A DNA stretch of 64,000 nt, taken from NCBI GenBank assembly GCA_030272155.1, contig CP126195.1, positions 1 through 64,000 of the forward strand. Reading direction: 5' to 3'. A program made the translations under genes and the position numbers. The notes below the pieces were generated by a model that searched no databases, was not told the DNA's origin, and saw only the letters and a list, made by a program, of their open reading frames with translations. Source of the stretch: Tetradesmus obliquus. Taxonomy: Eukaryota > Chlorophyta > Chlorophyceae > Sphaeropleales > Scenedesmaceae. Positions 1 to 9,744 of this stretch are shown here, piece by piece (the stretch's first letter is position 1; every line of letters begins with the position of its first letter).

Positions 1-265
1 CCCTAAACCCTAAACCCTAAACCCTAAACCCTAAACCCTAAACCCTAAACCCTAAACCCTAAACCCTAAACCCTAAACCCTAAACCCTAAACCCTAAACC
101 CTAAACCCTAAACCCTAAACCCTAAACCCTAAACCCTAAAACCTAAACCCTAAACCCTAAACCCTAAACCCTAAAACCTAGACCCTAAACCCTAAACCCT
201 AAACCCTAACCCCTAAACCCTAAAACCTAAACCCTAAACCCTAAAACCTAAAACCTAAACCCTAA
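1..265. repeat. Telomere, CCCTAAA tandem array
   Basis: Tandem 7-bp CCCTAAA units (TTTAGGG on the G-rich strand) run from base 1. They are perfect for about 135 bp and then show variant units (CCTAAAA, CCCCTAAA, CCTAGAC) towards the inner edge. This is the plant and Chlorella-type telomere, not the 8-bp Chlamydomonas type. The C-rich strand reads 5' to 3' from the edge, so base 1 is at or near the physical left chromosome end. Inner degeneration is typical of old proximal telomere sequence. Confidence 0.97.
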
Positions 266-1693
266 CTCCTGGGTATGTTGTGATTTGTTGTCTGCAGTGA
301 TCACAGTTGCAGGCCTTACCCTATGGGTTCAAGTTCCAGTTTGCTGGGGGACCATTGAAAGCCATGCATACCAATCTATGACCATAATCAAATATGTGCT
401 TGTCCTCCTCCCATCCCACAAGGATTTTCAAATAGCCACCATGCCTAATGTACATGTATGGCTGGTCTTGCACCAAAACTTTATTGTAGCACATGCATAG
501 GTTGTTGTGCTGCTGACCTCTTGGCTTGCTCCAGGAAAACTTTCCACTAAAATTCTGCCACTTGTTCTCCTCATCTACTGTTGCAGCTGACTGGTCTACC
601 ATGTCAGTCTGCAGCACATCCGGCAGCTCAGTCAATACTGACTGCACCACCAAGTCTGGCTGTTGTGCCTCAAGGTCATCCATGCCAAAGGGCTGCATCA
701 CACCACCAGGATTGCTAATGGGCCTGCTCCATTCAAGCACCCAATCACTCCTCAAAGGCATGGCATCTTCCAGGGTGAAGAACAGGTTGTTCTGCAGCTG
801 CTGTGGGTACAATGTTGGTCCATAGGTGGCATGGCACCACTTTAGGTAGTCTCCTGTGGGCTGAGCTGGTGGCATATTGTTGTGTGACTGTGTAGCAAGG
901 TTCAAGAGCATCACCAGCACCAAGGCAACCAGCATCCTGCATGCAAACCAGCACACACTTGGTCGGAATGTGCATATTTGCTGCCTACATTTGAGGCTAA
1001 TGTTCCACCGAGGCCGGCAGGTCAGATGCTGCAAGTGAGTACTGTCCTGAAAAGAGCAGATCATGGGCTCTCTGGCTAGCTATGGAATGCCTCCATCCAA
1101 TGAGTGTAGCCAAAGATATGAATTTTTGAAGTTTGCATACCTAAATGGCCAGAATCAGCCCTTGTGGGTGGCTTCTTGGTGCTCTAGAGCAAGTCTACTG
1201 CTGTTGTATGGGGTCTTGGAGTAGTGGGGCATTGCCCAAGCGACCTCAATACGATTTATCTTTGTGTAGAGTCGATTCATGTGAAGAAGTTGCAGTGCCT
1301 GCTACTGCATATGTGCACACTTAGGCAAATTTCACAACATGCACTGCCCCTCACACTTCGAAAATAGTATTTTATAACAAATATATACATTACAAGCAAT
1401 TGGTGACAGCCATGGACTCCTTTGTGGTCATAGGAACACCAACAGCAGCAGCTGCAGGTGCAAGGGCTGCAGTAGTGAGGAGTGGAGCTAGCATGGCATC
1501 AGTGCTTGCTTTCAGTGAGTAGCATGAAGTACACAGAGTGCTTGGCTTCACATGAAAAACTAGGCATGCACACACCACTACATGTACATTGAGTTGAGCA
1601 TGCAAGCTTCATGCAGTTCACATGGCACCTTGCTTTTTATTGCTTTGTAAAACAGCCCATTTCTCAGTGGAGAGAGGGGGGGGTGTAGGTTGT
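266..1693. repeat. Subtelomeric repeat unit, copy 1
   Basis: This unit starts with the same CTCCTGGGTATG sequence as copies at 2856 and 4704. It carries a 247-codon minus-strand ORF (321-1064), then a block from about 1164 to 1690 that is partly duplicated directly downstream. It ends in a short telomere-like stretch (1694-1707). The base composition is clearly more AT-rich than the genes beyond 6.7 kb. Copies 2 and 3 are almost identical to it over this whole length. Confidence 0.9.
321..1064 (-). CDS. Subtelomeric repeat ORF, 247 aa, copy 1
   Basis: An uninterrupted 247-codon frame repeated with identical protein sequence in all three units. Residues 44-60 (RMLVALVLVMLLNLATQS region) are strongly hydrophobic, and Met44 could be the true start of a signal peptide. 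The C-terminal part (about 205-247) contains IRHGGYLKI and HRLVCMAFNGPP. The latter resembles the HRLVxxAFxGPP segment that precedes the metal-binding half of some HNH-type proteins, but that second half is absent here because the frame ends just inside the unit edge. The composition is unlike the GC-rich chromosomal genes. It may be a subtelomere-specific gene or a fragment; expression is unknown and the family call is weak. Confidence 0.4.
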   Translation of the reverse strand: MICSFQDSTHLQHLTCRPRWNISLKCRQQICTFRPSVCWFACRMLVALVLVMLLNLATQSHNNMPPAQPTGDYLKWCHATYGPTLYPQQLQNNLFFTLEDAMPLRSDWVLEWSRPISNPGGVMQPFGMDDLEAQQPDLVVQSVLTELPDVLQTDMVDQSAATVDEENKWQNFSGKFSWSKPRGQQHNNLCMCYNKVLVQDQPYMYIRHGGYLKILVGWEEDKHIFDYGHRLVCMAFNGPPANWNLNP

Positions 1694-1708
1694 CCTAAAA
1701 CCTAAACA

Positions 1709-2433
1709 GTGGGTGGCTTCTTGGTGCTCTAGAGCAAGTCTACTGCTGTTGTATGGGGTCTTGGAGTAGTGGGGCATTGCCCAAGCGACTTCAATACGGT
1801 TTATCTTTGTGTAGAGTCGATTCAATGCCAATTGGCCTAAACCCTTAACCCTGCCAATTGGCCTAGAAATGGCAAAGTTAAGGCCTTCGAAATTTGACAG
1901 GTCTACTACTTCAGAACCTCGAAAATGACCATTCAGCAACATACATGCATCACAAATACTTTATTTATTTTAGTTTTAACTATTTCTCTGATGTAAGAAG
2001 CCATTCTCAACTGTTGTACCATGTGAAGAAGTTGCAGTGCCTGCTACTGCATATGTGCACACTTAGGCAAATTTCACAACATGCACAGCCCCTCACACTT
2101 CGAAAATAGTATTTTATAACCAATATATACATTACAAGCAATTGGTGACAGCCATGGACTCCTTTGTGGTCATAGGAACACCAACAGCAGCAACTGCAGG
2201 TGCAAGGGCTGCAGTAGTGAGGAGTGGAGCTAGCATGGCATCAGTGCTTGCTTTCAGTGAGTAGCATGAAGTACACAGAGTGCTTGGCTTCACATGAAAA
2301 ACTAGGCATGCACACACCACTACATGTACATTGAGTTGAGCATGCAAGCTTCATGCAGTTCACATGGCACCTTGCTTTTTATTGCTTTGTAAAACAGCCC
2401 ATTTCTCAGTGGAGAGAGGGGGGGTGTAGGTTG
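1709..2433. repeat. Truncated subtelomeric unit (copy 1b) with insertion
   Basis: This block repeats 1164-1690 at an offset of 545 bp, so it is the distal part of a subtelomeric unit lacking the 247-codon ORF. Relative to copy 1 it contains a 196-bp extra segment at about 1825-2020. The left junction lies directly next to telomere-like CCTAAAACCTAAAC, suggesting that a truncated unit was joined through telomeric sequence. That mechanism is inferred; the duplication and junction are seen directly. Confidence 0.85.
1825..2020. other. 196-bp insertion within subtelomeric copy 1b
   Basis: At 1284 the sequence reads GATTCATGTGAAG without a break. At the matching place in copy 1b the same sequence is split by 196 bp. 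The extra segment contains CCAATTGGCCTA twice near its left end, flanking CCTAAACCCTTAACCCT. No clear terminal inverted repeats and no target duplication longer than 1-2 bases are visible, so I cannot assign it to a transposon family. The other three copies of this block lack it. Confidence 0.8.
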
Positions 2434-2480
2434 TCCTAAAACCTAAAACCTAAACCCTAAACCCTAAACCCTAAACCCTA
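2434..2480. repeat. Interstitial telomeric repeat
   Basis: CCTAAAACCTAAAACC followed by about five CCCTAAA units, ending at CCCTAGAGGGG. It separates a subtelomeric block from the 322-bp spacer at 2481-2802. The orientation is the same as the terminal telomere. Confidence 0.93.
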
Positions 2481-2802
2481 GAGGGGGGTGTAGGTTGTCC
2501 TAAGGTGTAAAGTTCAGAGAGTTGGGCACATTAGCTTACCTTGTCAAGCTTCACAAATAGTTCTGCAATGTTGCAATCCTAGTTATATAGGTTGGTGATG
2601 AAGCATGTACAATTTCATGGCAATGTGCTGGCATCCACCTAAGGAACCTAGCTATTCAAAATAAAAACTAGGGTTTGTGATGCATGCAAACACTCACACC
2701 AACTCAGCTCTTCATGAATAACTTCTTGTACAGTGAGAATTTGCTGGTGACTCAACACCATATGTTGCAGCATTTTTCAAGTGCTACATGTTGCATGCAG
2801 TC
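2481..2802. repeat. Subtelomeric spacer block, copy 1
   Basis: This is a roughly 320-bp sequence beginning GAGGGGGGTGTAGG and lying between two interstitial telomeric tracts. The same block recurs at 4329-4650, essentially identical. I see no convincing coding potential in it. Confidence 0.88.
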
Positions 2803-2855
2803 ATAAACCCTAAACCTTAAACCCCGAACCCTAAACCCTAAACCCTAAACCCTAA
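2803..2855. repeat. Interstitial telomeric repeat
   Basis: CCCTAAACC, then degenerate CTTAAACCCCGAAC, then about four perfect CCCTAAA units. It abuts the start of subtelomeric copy 2. The same degenerate pattern recurs at 4651-4703, so it was duplicated with the unit rather than formed independently. Confidence 0.93.
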
Positions 2856-4281
2856 CTCCTGGGTATGTTGTGATTTGTTGTCTGCAGTGATCACAGTTGC
2901 AGGCCTTACCCTATGGGTTCAAGTTCCAGTTTGCTGGGGGACCATTGAAAGCCATGCATACCAATCTATGACCATAATCAAATATGTGCTTGTCCTCCTC
3001 CCATCCCACAAGGATTTTCAAATAGCCACCATGCCTAATGTACATGTATGGCTGGTCTTGCACCAAAACTTTATTGTAGCACATGCATAGGTTGTTGTGC
3101 TGCTGACCTCTTGGCTTGCTCCAGGAAAACTTTCCACTAAAATTCTGCCACTTGTTCTCCTCATCTACTGTTGCAGCTGACTGGTCTACCATGTCAGTCT
3201 GCAGCACATCCGGCAGCTCAGTCAATACTGACTGCACCACCAAGTCTGGCTGTTGTGCCTCAAGGTCATCCATGCCAAAGGGCTGCATCACACCACCAGG
3301 ATTGCTAATGGGCCTGCTCCATTCAAGCACCCAATCACTCCTCAAAGGCATGGCATCTTCCAGGGTGAAGAACAGGTTGTTCTGCAGCTGCTGTGGGTAC
3401 AATGTTGGTCCATAGGTGGCATGGCACCACTTTAGGTAGTCTCCTGTGGGCTGAGCTGGTGGCATATTGTTGTGTGACTGTGTAGCAAGGTTCAAGAGCA
3501 TCACCAGCACCAAGGCAACCAGCATCCTGCATGCAAACCAGCACACACTTGGTCGGAATGTGCATATTTGCTGCCTACATTTGAGGCTAATGTTCCACCG
3601 AGGCCGGCAGGTCAGATGCTGCAAGTGAGTACTGTCCTGAAAAGAGCAGATCATGGGCTCTCTGGCTAGCTATGGAATGCCTCCATCCAATGAGTGTAGC
3701 CAAAGATATGAATTTTTGAAGTTTGCATACCTAAATGGCCAGAATCAGCCCTTGTGGGTGGCTTCTTGGTGCTCTAGAGCAAGTCTACTGCTGTTGTATG
3801 GGGTCTTGGAGTAGTGGGGCATTGCCCAAGCGACCTCAATACGATTTATCTTTGTGTAGAGTCGATTCATGTGAAGAAGTTGCAGTGCCTGCTACTGCAT
3901 ATGTGCACACTTAGGCAAATTTCACAACATGCACAGCCCCTCACACTTCGAAAATAGTATTTTATAACCAATATATACATTACAAGCAATTGGTGACAGC
4001 CATGGACTCCTTTGTGGTCATAGGAACACCAACAGCAGCAACTGCAGGTGCAAGGGCTGCAGTAGTGAGGAGTGGAGCTAGCATGGCATCAGTGCTTGCT
4101 TTCAGTGAGTAGCATGAAGTACACAGAGTGCTTGGCTTCACATGAAAAACTAGGCATGCACACACCACTACATGTACATTGAGTTGAGCATGCAAGCTTC
4201 ATGCAGTTCACATGGCACCTTGCTTTTTATTGCTTTGTAAAACAGCCCATTTCTCAGTGGAGAGAGGGGGGGTGTAGGTTG
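2856..4281. repeat. Subtelomeric repeat unit, copy 2
   Basis: This unit is near-identical to copy 1 and is offset by exactly 1848 bp from copy 3 (2856 versus 4704). Together with the following telomeric tract, spacer and telomeric tract it makes one full 1848-bp period. It holds the 247-codon minus ORF at 2911-3654. Differences from the other copies are scattered single bases. Confidence 0.92.
2911..3654 (-). CDS. Subtelomeric repeat ORF, 247 aa, copy 2
   Basis: This has the same protein as the copy at 321-1064, with no residue differences and the same position within the 1848-bp unit. The stop codon lies about 55 bp from the telomeric tract at 2803-2855. Identity among copies points to recent amplification or gene conversion, so openness of the frame in every copy is weak evidence for selection. 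Confidence 0.4.
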   Translation of the reverse strand: MICSFQDSTHLQHLTCRPRWNISLKCRQQICTFRPSVCWFACRMLVALVLVMLLNLATQSHNNMPPAQPTGDYLKWCHATYGPTLYPQQLQNNLFFTLEDAMPLRSDWVLEWSRPISNPGGVMQPFGMDDLEAQQPDLVVQSVLTELPDVLQTDMVDQSAATVDEENKWQNFSGKFSWSKPRGQQHNNLCMCYNKVLVQDQPYMYIRHGGYLKILVGWEEDKHIFDYGHRLVCMAFNGPPANWNLNP

Positions 4282-4328
4282 TCCTAAAACCTAAAACCTA
4301 AACCCTAAACCCTAAACCCTAAACCCTA
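4282..4328. repeat. Interstitial telomeric repeat
   Basis: CCTAAAACCTAAAACC plus CCCTAAA units, equivalent to the tract at 2434-2480 one repeat period (1848 bp) earlier. Confidence 0.93.
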
Positions 4329-4650
4329 GAGGGGGGTGTAGGTTGTCCTAAGGTGTAAAGTTCAGAGAGTTGGGCACATTAGCTTACCTTGTCAAGCTTC
4401 ACAAATAGTTCTGCAATGTTGCAATCCTAGTTATATAGGTTGGTGATGAAGCATGTACAATTTCATGGCAATGTGCTGGCATCCACCTAAGGAACCTAGC
4501 TATTCAAAATAAAAACTAGGGTTTGTGATGCATGCAAACACTCACACCAACTCAGCTCTTCATGAATAACTTCTTGTACAGTGAGAATTTGCTGGTGACT
4601 CAACACCATATGTTGCAGCATTTTTCAAGTGCTACATGTTGCATGCAGTC
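4329..4650. repeat. Subtelomeric spacer block, copy 2
   Basis: This is the second copy of the 322-bp spacer seen at 2481-2802, bounded by the same telomeric tracts. No gene is seen in it. Confidence 0.88.
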
Positions 4651-4703
4651 ATAAACCCTAAACCTTAAACCCCGAACCCTAAACCCTAAACCCTAAACCC
4701 TAA
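4651..4703. repeat. Interstitial telomeric repeat
   Basis: This repeats the 2803-2855 tract, including the degenerate CTTAAACCCCGAAC motif, 1848 bp downstream. Confidence 0.93.
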
Positions 4704-6130
4704 CTCCTGGGTATGTTGTGATTTGTTGTCTGCAGTGATCACAGTTGCAGGCCTTACCCTATGGGTTCAAGTTCCAGTTTGCTGGGGGACCATTGAAAGC
4801 CATGCATACCAATCTATGACCATAATCAAATATGTGCTTGTCCTCCTCCCATCCCACAAGGATTTTCAAATAGCCACCATGCCTAATGTACATGTATGGC
4901 TGGTCTTGCACCAAAACTTTATTGTAGCACATGCATAGGTTGTTGTGCTGCTGACCTCTTGGCTTGCTCCAGGAAAACTTTCCACTAAAATTCTGCCACT
5001 TGTTCTCCTCATCTACTGTTGCAGCTGACTGGTCTACCATGTCAGTCTGCAGCACATCCGGCAGCTCAGTCAATACTGACTGCACCACCAAGTCTGGCTG
5101 TTGTGCCTCAAGGTCATCCATGCCAAAGGGCTGCATCACACCACCAGGATTGCTAATGGGCCTGCTCCATTCAAGCACCCAATCACTCCTCAAAGGCATG
5201 GCATCTTCCAGGGTGAAGAACAGGTTGTTCTGCAGCTGCTGTGGGTACAATGTTGGTCCATAGGTGGCATGGCACCACTTTAGGTAGTCTCCTGTGGGCT
5301 GAGCTGGTGGCATATTGTTGTGTGACTGTGTAGCAAGGTTCAAGAGCATCACCAGCACCAAGGCAACCAGCATCCTGCATGCAAACCAGCACACACTTGG
5401 TCGGAATGTGCATATTTGCTGCCTACATTTGAGGCTAATGTTCCACCGAGGCCGGCAGGTCAGATGCTGCAAGTGAGTACTGTCCTGAAAAGAGCAGATC
5501 ATGGGCTCTCTGGCTAGCTATGGAATGCCTCCATCCAATGAGTGTAGCCAAAGATATGAATTTTTGAAGTTTGCATACCTAAATGGCCAGAATCAGCCCT
5601 TGTGGGTGGCTTCTTGGTGCTCTAGAGCAAGTCTACTGCTGTTGTATGGGGTCTTGGAGTAGTGGGGCATTGCCCAAGCGACCTCAATACGATTTATCTT
5701 TGTGTAGAGTCGATTCATGTGAAGAAGTTGCAGTGCCTGCTACTGCATATGTGCACACTTAGGCAAATTTCACAACATGCACTGCCCCTCACACTTCGAA
5801 AATAGTATTTTATAACAAATATATACATTACAAGCAATTGGTGACAGCCATGGACTCCTTTGTGGTCATAGGAACACCAACAGCAGCAGCTGCAGGTGCA
5901 AGGGCTGCAGTAGTGAGGAGTGGAGCTAGCATGGCATCAGTGCTTGCTTTCAGTGAGTAGCATGAAGTACACAGAGTGCTTGGCTTCATATGAAAAACTA
6001 GGCATGCACACACCACTACATGTACATTGAGTTGAGCATGCAAGCTTCATGCAGTTCACATGGCACCTTGCTTTTTATTGCTTTGTAAAACAGCCCATTT
6101 CTCAGTGGAGAGAGGGGGGGTGTAGGTTGT
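4704..6130. repeat. Subtelomeric repeat unit, copy 3
   Basis: This is the innermost unit, near-identical to copies 1 and 2, with the 247-codon minus ORF at 4759-5502. It ends at the same GTAGGTTGTCCTAAAACC boundary. After a short telomeric tract (6131-6149) the sequence changes abruptly to a different, G-rich minisatellite, which marks the inner border of the array. Confidence 0.92.
4759..5502 (-). CDS. Subtelomeric repeat ORF, 247 aa, copy 3
   Basis: This is the third identical copy of the subtelomeric ORF, again ending about 55 bp inside the unit edge next to telomeric repeats. The same hydrophobic segment and C-terminal HRLVCMAFNGPP motif are present. See copy 1 for the interpretation. 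Confidence 0.4.
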   Translation of the reverse strand: MICSFQDSTHLQHLTCRPRWNISLKCRQQICTFRPSVCWFACRMLVALVLVMLLNLATQSHNNMPPAQPTGDYLKWCHATYGPTLYPQQLQNNLFFTLEDAMPLRSDWVLEWSRPISNPGGVMQPFGMDDLEAQQPDLVVQSVLTELPDVLQTDMVDQSAATVDEENKWQNFSGKFSWSKPRGQQHNNLCMCYNKVLVQDQPYMYIRHGGYLKILVGWEEDKHIFDYGHRLVCMAFNGPPANWNLNP

Positions 6131-6149
6131 CCTAAAACCTAAACCCTAA
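6131..6149. repeat. Short interstitial telomeric repeat at inner border
   Basis: CCTAAAACCTAAACCCTAAC is the last telomere-like tract. It marks the junction between the subtelomeric array and single-copy DNA. Confidence 0.85.
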
Positions 6150-6157
6150 CTATTTGT

Positions 6158-6380
6158 GGGGACGAGGGTTTGAGCATGCGGGGACGCACAGTCTGCTTGC
6201 AAGAGTTTGTTGGACGGAGGTGGGAGCATACGGAGAGCCGTTGTCTGCTTGCAAAGATTTGCTAGGACATGGGTGAGCATGCGGGGACGCGTTGTCTGCT
6301 TGCAAGGAGTTGCCGGGACGGGGATGTGAGCATGCGGGAACGCGGTGTGTGCTTGCAAGGGTTGGTGGAGAAGGGGGTGT
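6158..6380. repeat. 52-bp minisatellite, about four copies
   Basis: A GCATGCGGGGACGC-type motif recurs at 6174, 6226, 6277 and 6330 (spacings 52, 51, 53), each followed by TCTGCTTGCAAG about 15 bp on. Units are diverged at roughly one base in five, so the array is older than the subtelomeric copies. It lies between the last telomeric tract and the first chromosomal gene. Confidence 0.85.
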
Positions 6381-6711
6381 GATGGACATGGACATGAACA
6401 ATACAATACATGGTAGGAGGCTGGAGGCGCATGAGGTATCCTCATCGCCACACACGCCCCATTCGGGCAGGCAGGCCTCTGGTCTGGCAGTGCTTGCAGG
6501 TGCGCAGTTGTGCACTTACCGTGCCTAAAACGGTCACTTACCACACATGCCCCCTTGCGGGTGTCACGTGTGAACACACCACGCGTAGCTCATTCGTTTA
6601 TTCATAAGTTATATCAAAGATTGTAACAAGTCAAATGCTGCATATTGAGTTCACGCCGTGTTCCATGGCAAGTAGTGAATGGCTCCCTATGTCACACAAC
6701 ATGTGTTGTTA
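6381..6711. other. Gap: 3' flank of lipase gene, no gene seen
   Basis: These 331 bases follow the minisatellite and lie 3' of the minus-strand patatin-like gene, so they probably include its 3' untranslated region. Overlapping short open frames exist but show no family resemblance. No repeat or RNA gene is evident. Confidence 0.5.
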
Positions 6712-8136
6712 CTACTGTTGCTGCAACGTGGTTGCACCAACAATTGTGCTCTTGCTGCCGACGTCCACTAAGCTCTCAGGCAGGCTGATGCCTAAGCCGT
6801 TGCCGCCATCAAGTGCGTTGTCATTGAGCAGCACACTGCTAGCTGCTAGCTCCGCTAGCCCTGACTGCTGCACCCACGCCAATGCGTCACGCTTGCCGCA
6901 TTCAATCAGCACTCTGAGCTGCTCCTCGTCAGCAGGCTCAAAAGCCCAACCCAGCATCTGCTGTAGGCTGTACGGCCACTCTGCGAAGGCATCTGGGCTG
7001 ATGGCTATGCTGCCTATGCGTGCCAGTTGCTTCGAGGGCAGGCAGCAGATGCGGCAAGTTGCATCAGCGCCTGGCACGTCGGGCAGGAAGTTGGTGAAGC
7101 CTGCAAGCGCATCACACATCACAGCAGTAAGACATCACCATGCCCGGTTGCAAAGGTGATATGCTGCAATACACTTGCTAGCAAAACCCTACATCGTGAG
7201 GCGTCGTTGACACTCGGCCCACCATGTTGTCATTGCCGTACGCGCATACAGTTCGTAAACAAGCATTGTTGCGCACCGCTTGCTGGGCATCTACTTCAAC
7301 AGGCAAGCTGGCCTGAGATCACGCACCTCCATCAAAGCAGGGTGTGTTTCTGAAAGATGTGAACAAGCTGCCATCAAAGTACCTGTAGCAAAAATAAAAC
7401 AAAGAGTGAGTAGGTACAAAATGCATTGGAAATAGAAAGTGTTTGAATTTTGCATGGTTGCAACCTTGTCCTTATGGTGCACCATTTATGTTCGTGTTGC
7501 TGCCAGCACTGTTGGTGTTAAGTGGCCTCAACACTGTTAGCATCAAGTGCTGCCAACATCTGTGGCACACCAGGTTTGCGTGTTGCTGGACGAACTTGTT
7601 GCGTGACGCAAGACCTCAAGTTGTTGTTTGGTTGTACCATAGTTAAATTATGTGCTCTTTGAGTAGTCATTAAAGAATGTGGTGTCCTGCTATGCTGCCA
7701 CTCCCAAATCCCTATGGTTCCCTTCAGCACTCGTTGTGAATCAAATGGGTGCATACGTGTCGGTTGCTCCCTTCAGCAATCGTTGTCACTGCCCTTTTGC
7801 TTCCACTGCTCACTAGCAATTGCCAAAGGCTAAGCTGCACCCATAACCTTCAAATGGATGTCATGTTTCAAAGCAGTATTGCATGTTGTAGTCGCTGTCA
7901 AAGGCACCGCTCACCAGGGTATGTGGCATGAGGTGAGCAGCGCGCCCAGCAGGTCCTCCCTGTCAGAGAAGCGGCTGACCAGGCGGGGCGTCACGCCGGG
8001 TGTCAGCCGCGTGACAGCCACGTGCACTTGCCCGCTGCAGCGCTGCGCGATGTCCTGAGGCAGCACTTCGCGCAGCACACGCTCCAGCACCAGCTTCAGG
8101 CGGTGCCGCGTGCCGTTGCGCCTGGCGAGGCAAGCA

Positions 8137-8172
<36 letters not shown>

Positions 8173-9249
8173 CGCAGCAGCGGACGCAGTTGAGATTCAG
8201 GCATGGCTGGAGGAAGCCTGGTGCGTAATGACAGATGCTCGCCTGACACTCAAGTGAGGCTGTTAAACACAAGTGCCCGCAGGTGAATCCACAAACTGCT
8301 GAAAACATCGCAAGCGGCTGCTGCGGGCTGCAGCAGTTGTTGGCTGCAACATTCACTGCAGCATGCAGCGCCTGCTCTCCAGCCAGCAATCTGTTATGCA
8401 TTTACATTGCCAGAGCACGCCACCATGTCTATGTCACTCGCGCCCAGCCGCGATCCCGGGCGCCGCACCTGCAGTCGTCGGCCAGCTGGAAGCACGCCTC
8501 TGTGATGGTGGCCAGCGGCAGCCCGCTCTTCAGGCACGCCACGATCAGCGAGCCAGCAGACGCGCCAGCCAGCTGCGAGTCTGGTGTCATCACGCCCAGC
8601 CGCTGCAGCTCCTCTGCCACCCCCAGGTAGTACTGCAACAGCACATGAGGCACAGCGCGGCACATGTGCAGTATTCGTACAGTGTGGCATGGCAGTTGCA
8701 ACAGCTACTTGCATCGCTGGGCGGGGGTTCTTGTGTCCTGCTGACTGGCGCCTATGCAGCGCTGCAGGTGCAGCCCATTAGCATTGCGCAGAGGGCCTGA
8801 TGCTGACCTGGAGCGCGGTTATCATAAGCCCACAATTGTGTCAGCGGTAGTGACTGCGTGCCAGTCTGGCAATGGTGCGCCTGATTTGGCCGTCTGCCTA
8901 AATGTATATGCAGGTGTGGTGCACATGCACTCACAGGAAACAGCAGTCCGCCAGCAGAGAAGCCAAAAGCGAGTTTGCCAGACTTGTACGCCTCCCGCAC
9001 TGCTGCTGCTGTGGCTGCCTGCTGTGCATCAGCAGCAGCTGCCAGCACGGCGCTGCCAGCTTCAGTCTGCCTCAGTATATCCTCTCTGCCTGCCCTGCTA
9101 GAAGCTAATACGCGCCGTCTGCCTGCATTAGATTTGCGATGCGCTGCTCCACCACAGTGAGGCAGTGACTGTGTGTTGCTATGTGTGGCTGTGGGATTGC
9201 ACCTGCCAGCTTGCAGCATCCTGGGCTGCTGTAACAATTGCTGCTGCAT
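6712..9249 (-). CDS. Patatin-like phospholipase / acyl hydrolase
   Basis: Exons 9249-8935, 8632-8469, 8121-7915, 7382-7327 and 7100-6712 (376 aa), all GT-AG with consistent phases. An N-terminal stretch of about 70 residues rich in Ser, Arg and Ala looks like an organelle leader. The patatin core follows: an oxyanion-type GFSAGGLLFP at about 95-105, the nucleophile elbow GASAGS with Ser130, and the catalytic Asp in DGG at 246-248. The last falls in a 56-bp exon that restores the domain, which supports the splicing. The C-terminal part (ISPDAFAEWPYS, then WAFEPADEE) matches plant and algal patatin-like lipases. Expected role: hydrolysis of membrane or storage glycerolipids. The start is the first ATG upstream of the leader; substrate and location are inferred. 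Confidence 0.86.
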
Positions 9250-9744
9250 TAGCGAATAGTTCAATGCGACTGGGATCGCACTTGTTGGACTGCGATGCTC
9301 GACGAGCTTGTAGGGCTACAGGCACCCTCGCTGCTGTGCTATTGGGTGCGTCGACCAGGCCCAGGCTAGTGAACTATGAACCGTTTCCAAAAGCCATAGA
9401 CAGCTGAGGTAAGTGAACAAGCAGTAGACGGACGATTTCTGTGCAGGAGTTGCTCTGTGCAGTCACCAGGTGGGAGACTCGACCCTGGAGTACACCCTCG
9501 TTTGGCGGTCGTTTGCAACTTCAACATGTAGATGACAACAATCACTTTGACAGCTGTACATTCGGCCTCTGCATTACCAGGGTTGCGCAAAGCAACTGGG
9601 GTTTCTGCCAAGCAACCCTGTGGTAGTGGTTGCACCCCAAAGCACCAAAGTGCAGGATGCACCATGCAAGTCTGGTGCTTCACCATGCACGACACGCGAT
9701 GCCAGCAGTTTATGCGATCAGGCAGAAAACTGACGGTACTTCCA
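9250..9744. other. Gap between lipase start and cupin A stop
   Basis: These 495 bases lie upstream of the lipase gene and 3' of cupin A (both minus). They should hold the cupin A 3' untranslated region and the lipase promoter. I see no gene, repeat or clear promoter element. Confidence 0.5.

Noticed and set aside
285-500. 71-codon plus-strand frame repeated in each subtelomeric unit
   Set aside because: It overlaps the longer 247-codon frame antisense and has no start context or domain; repetition only reflects unit duplication.
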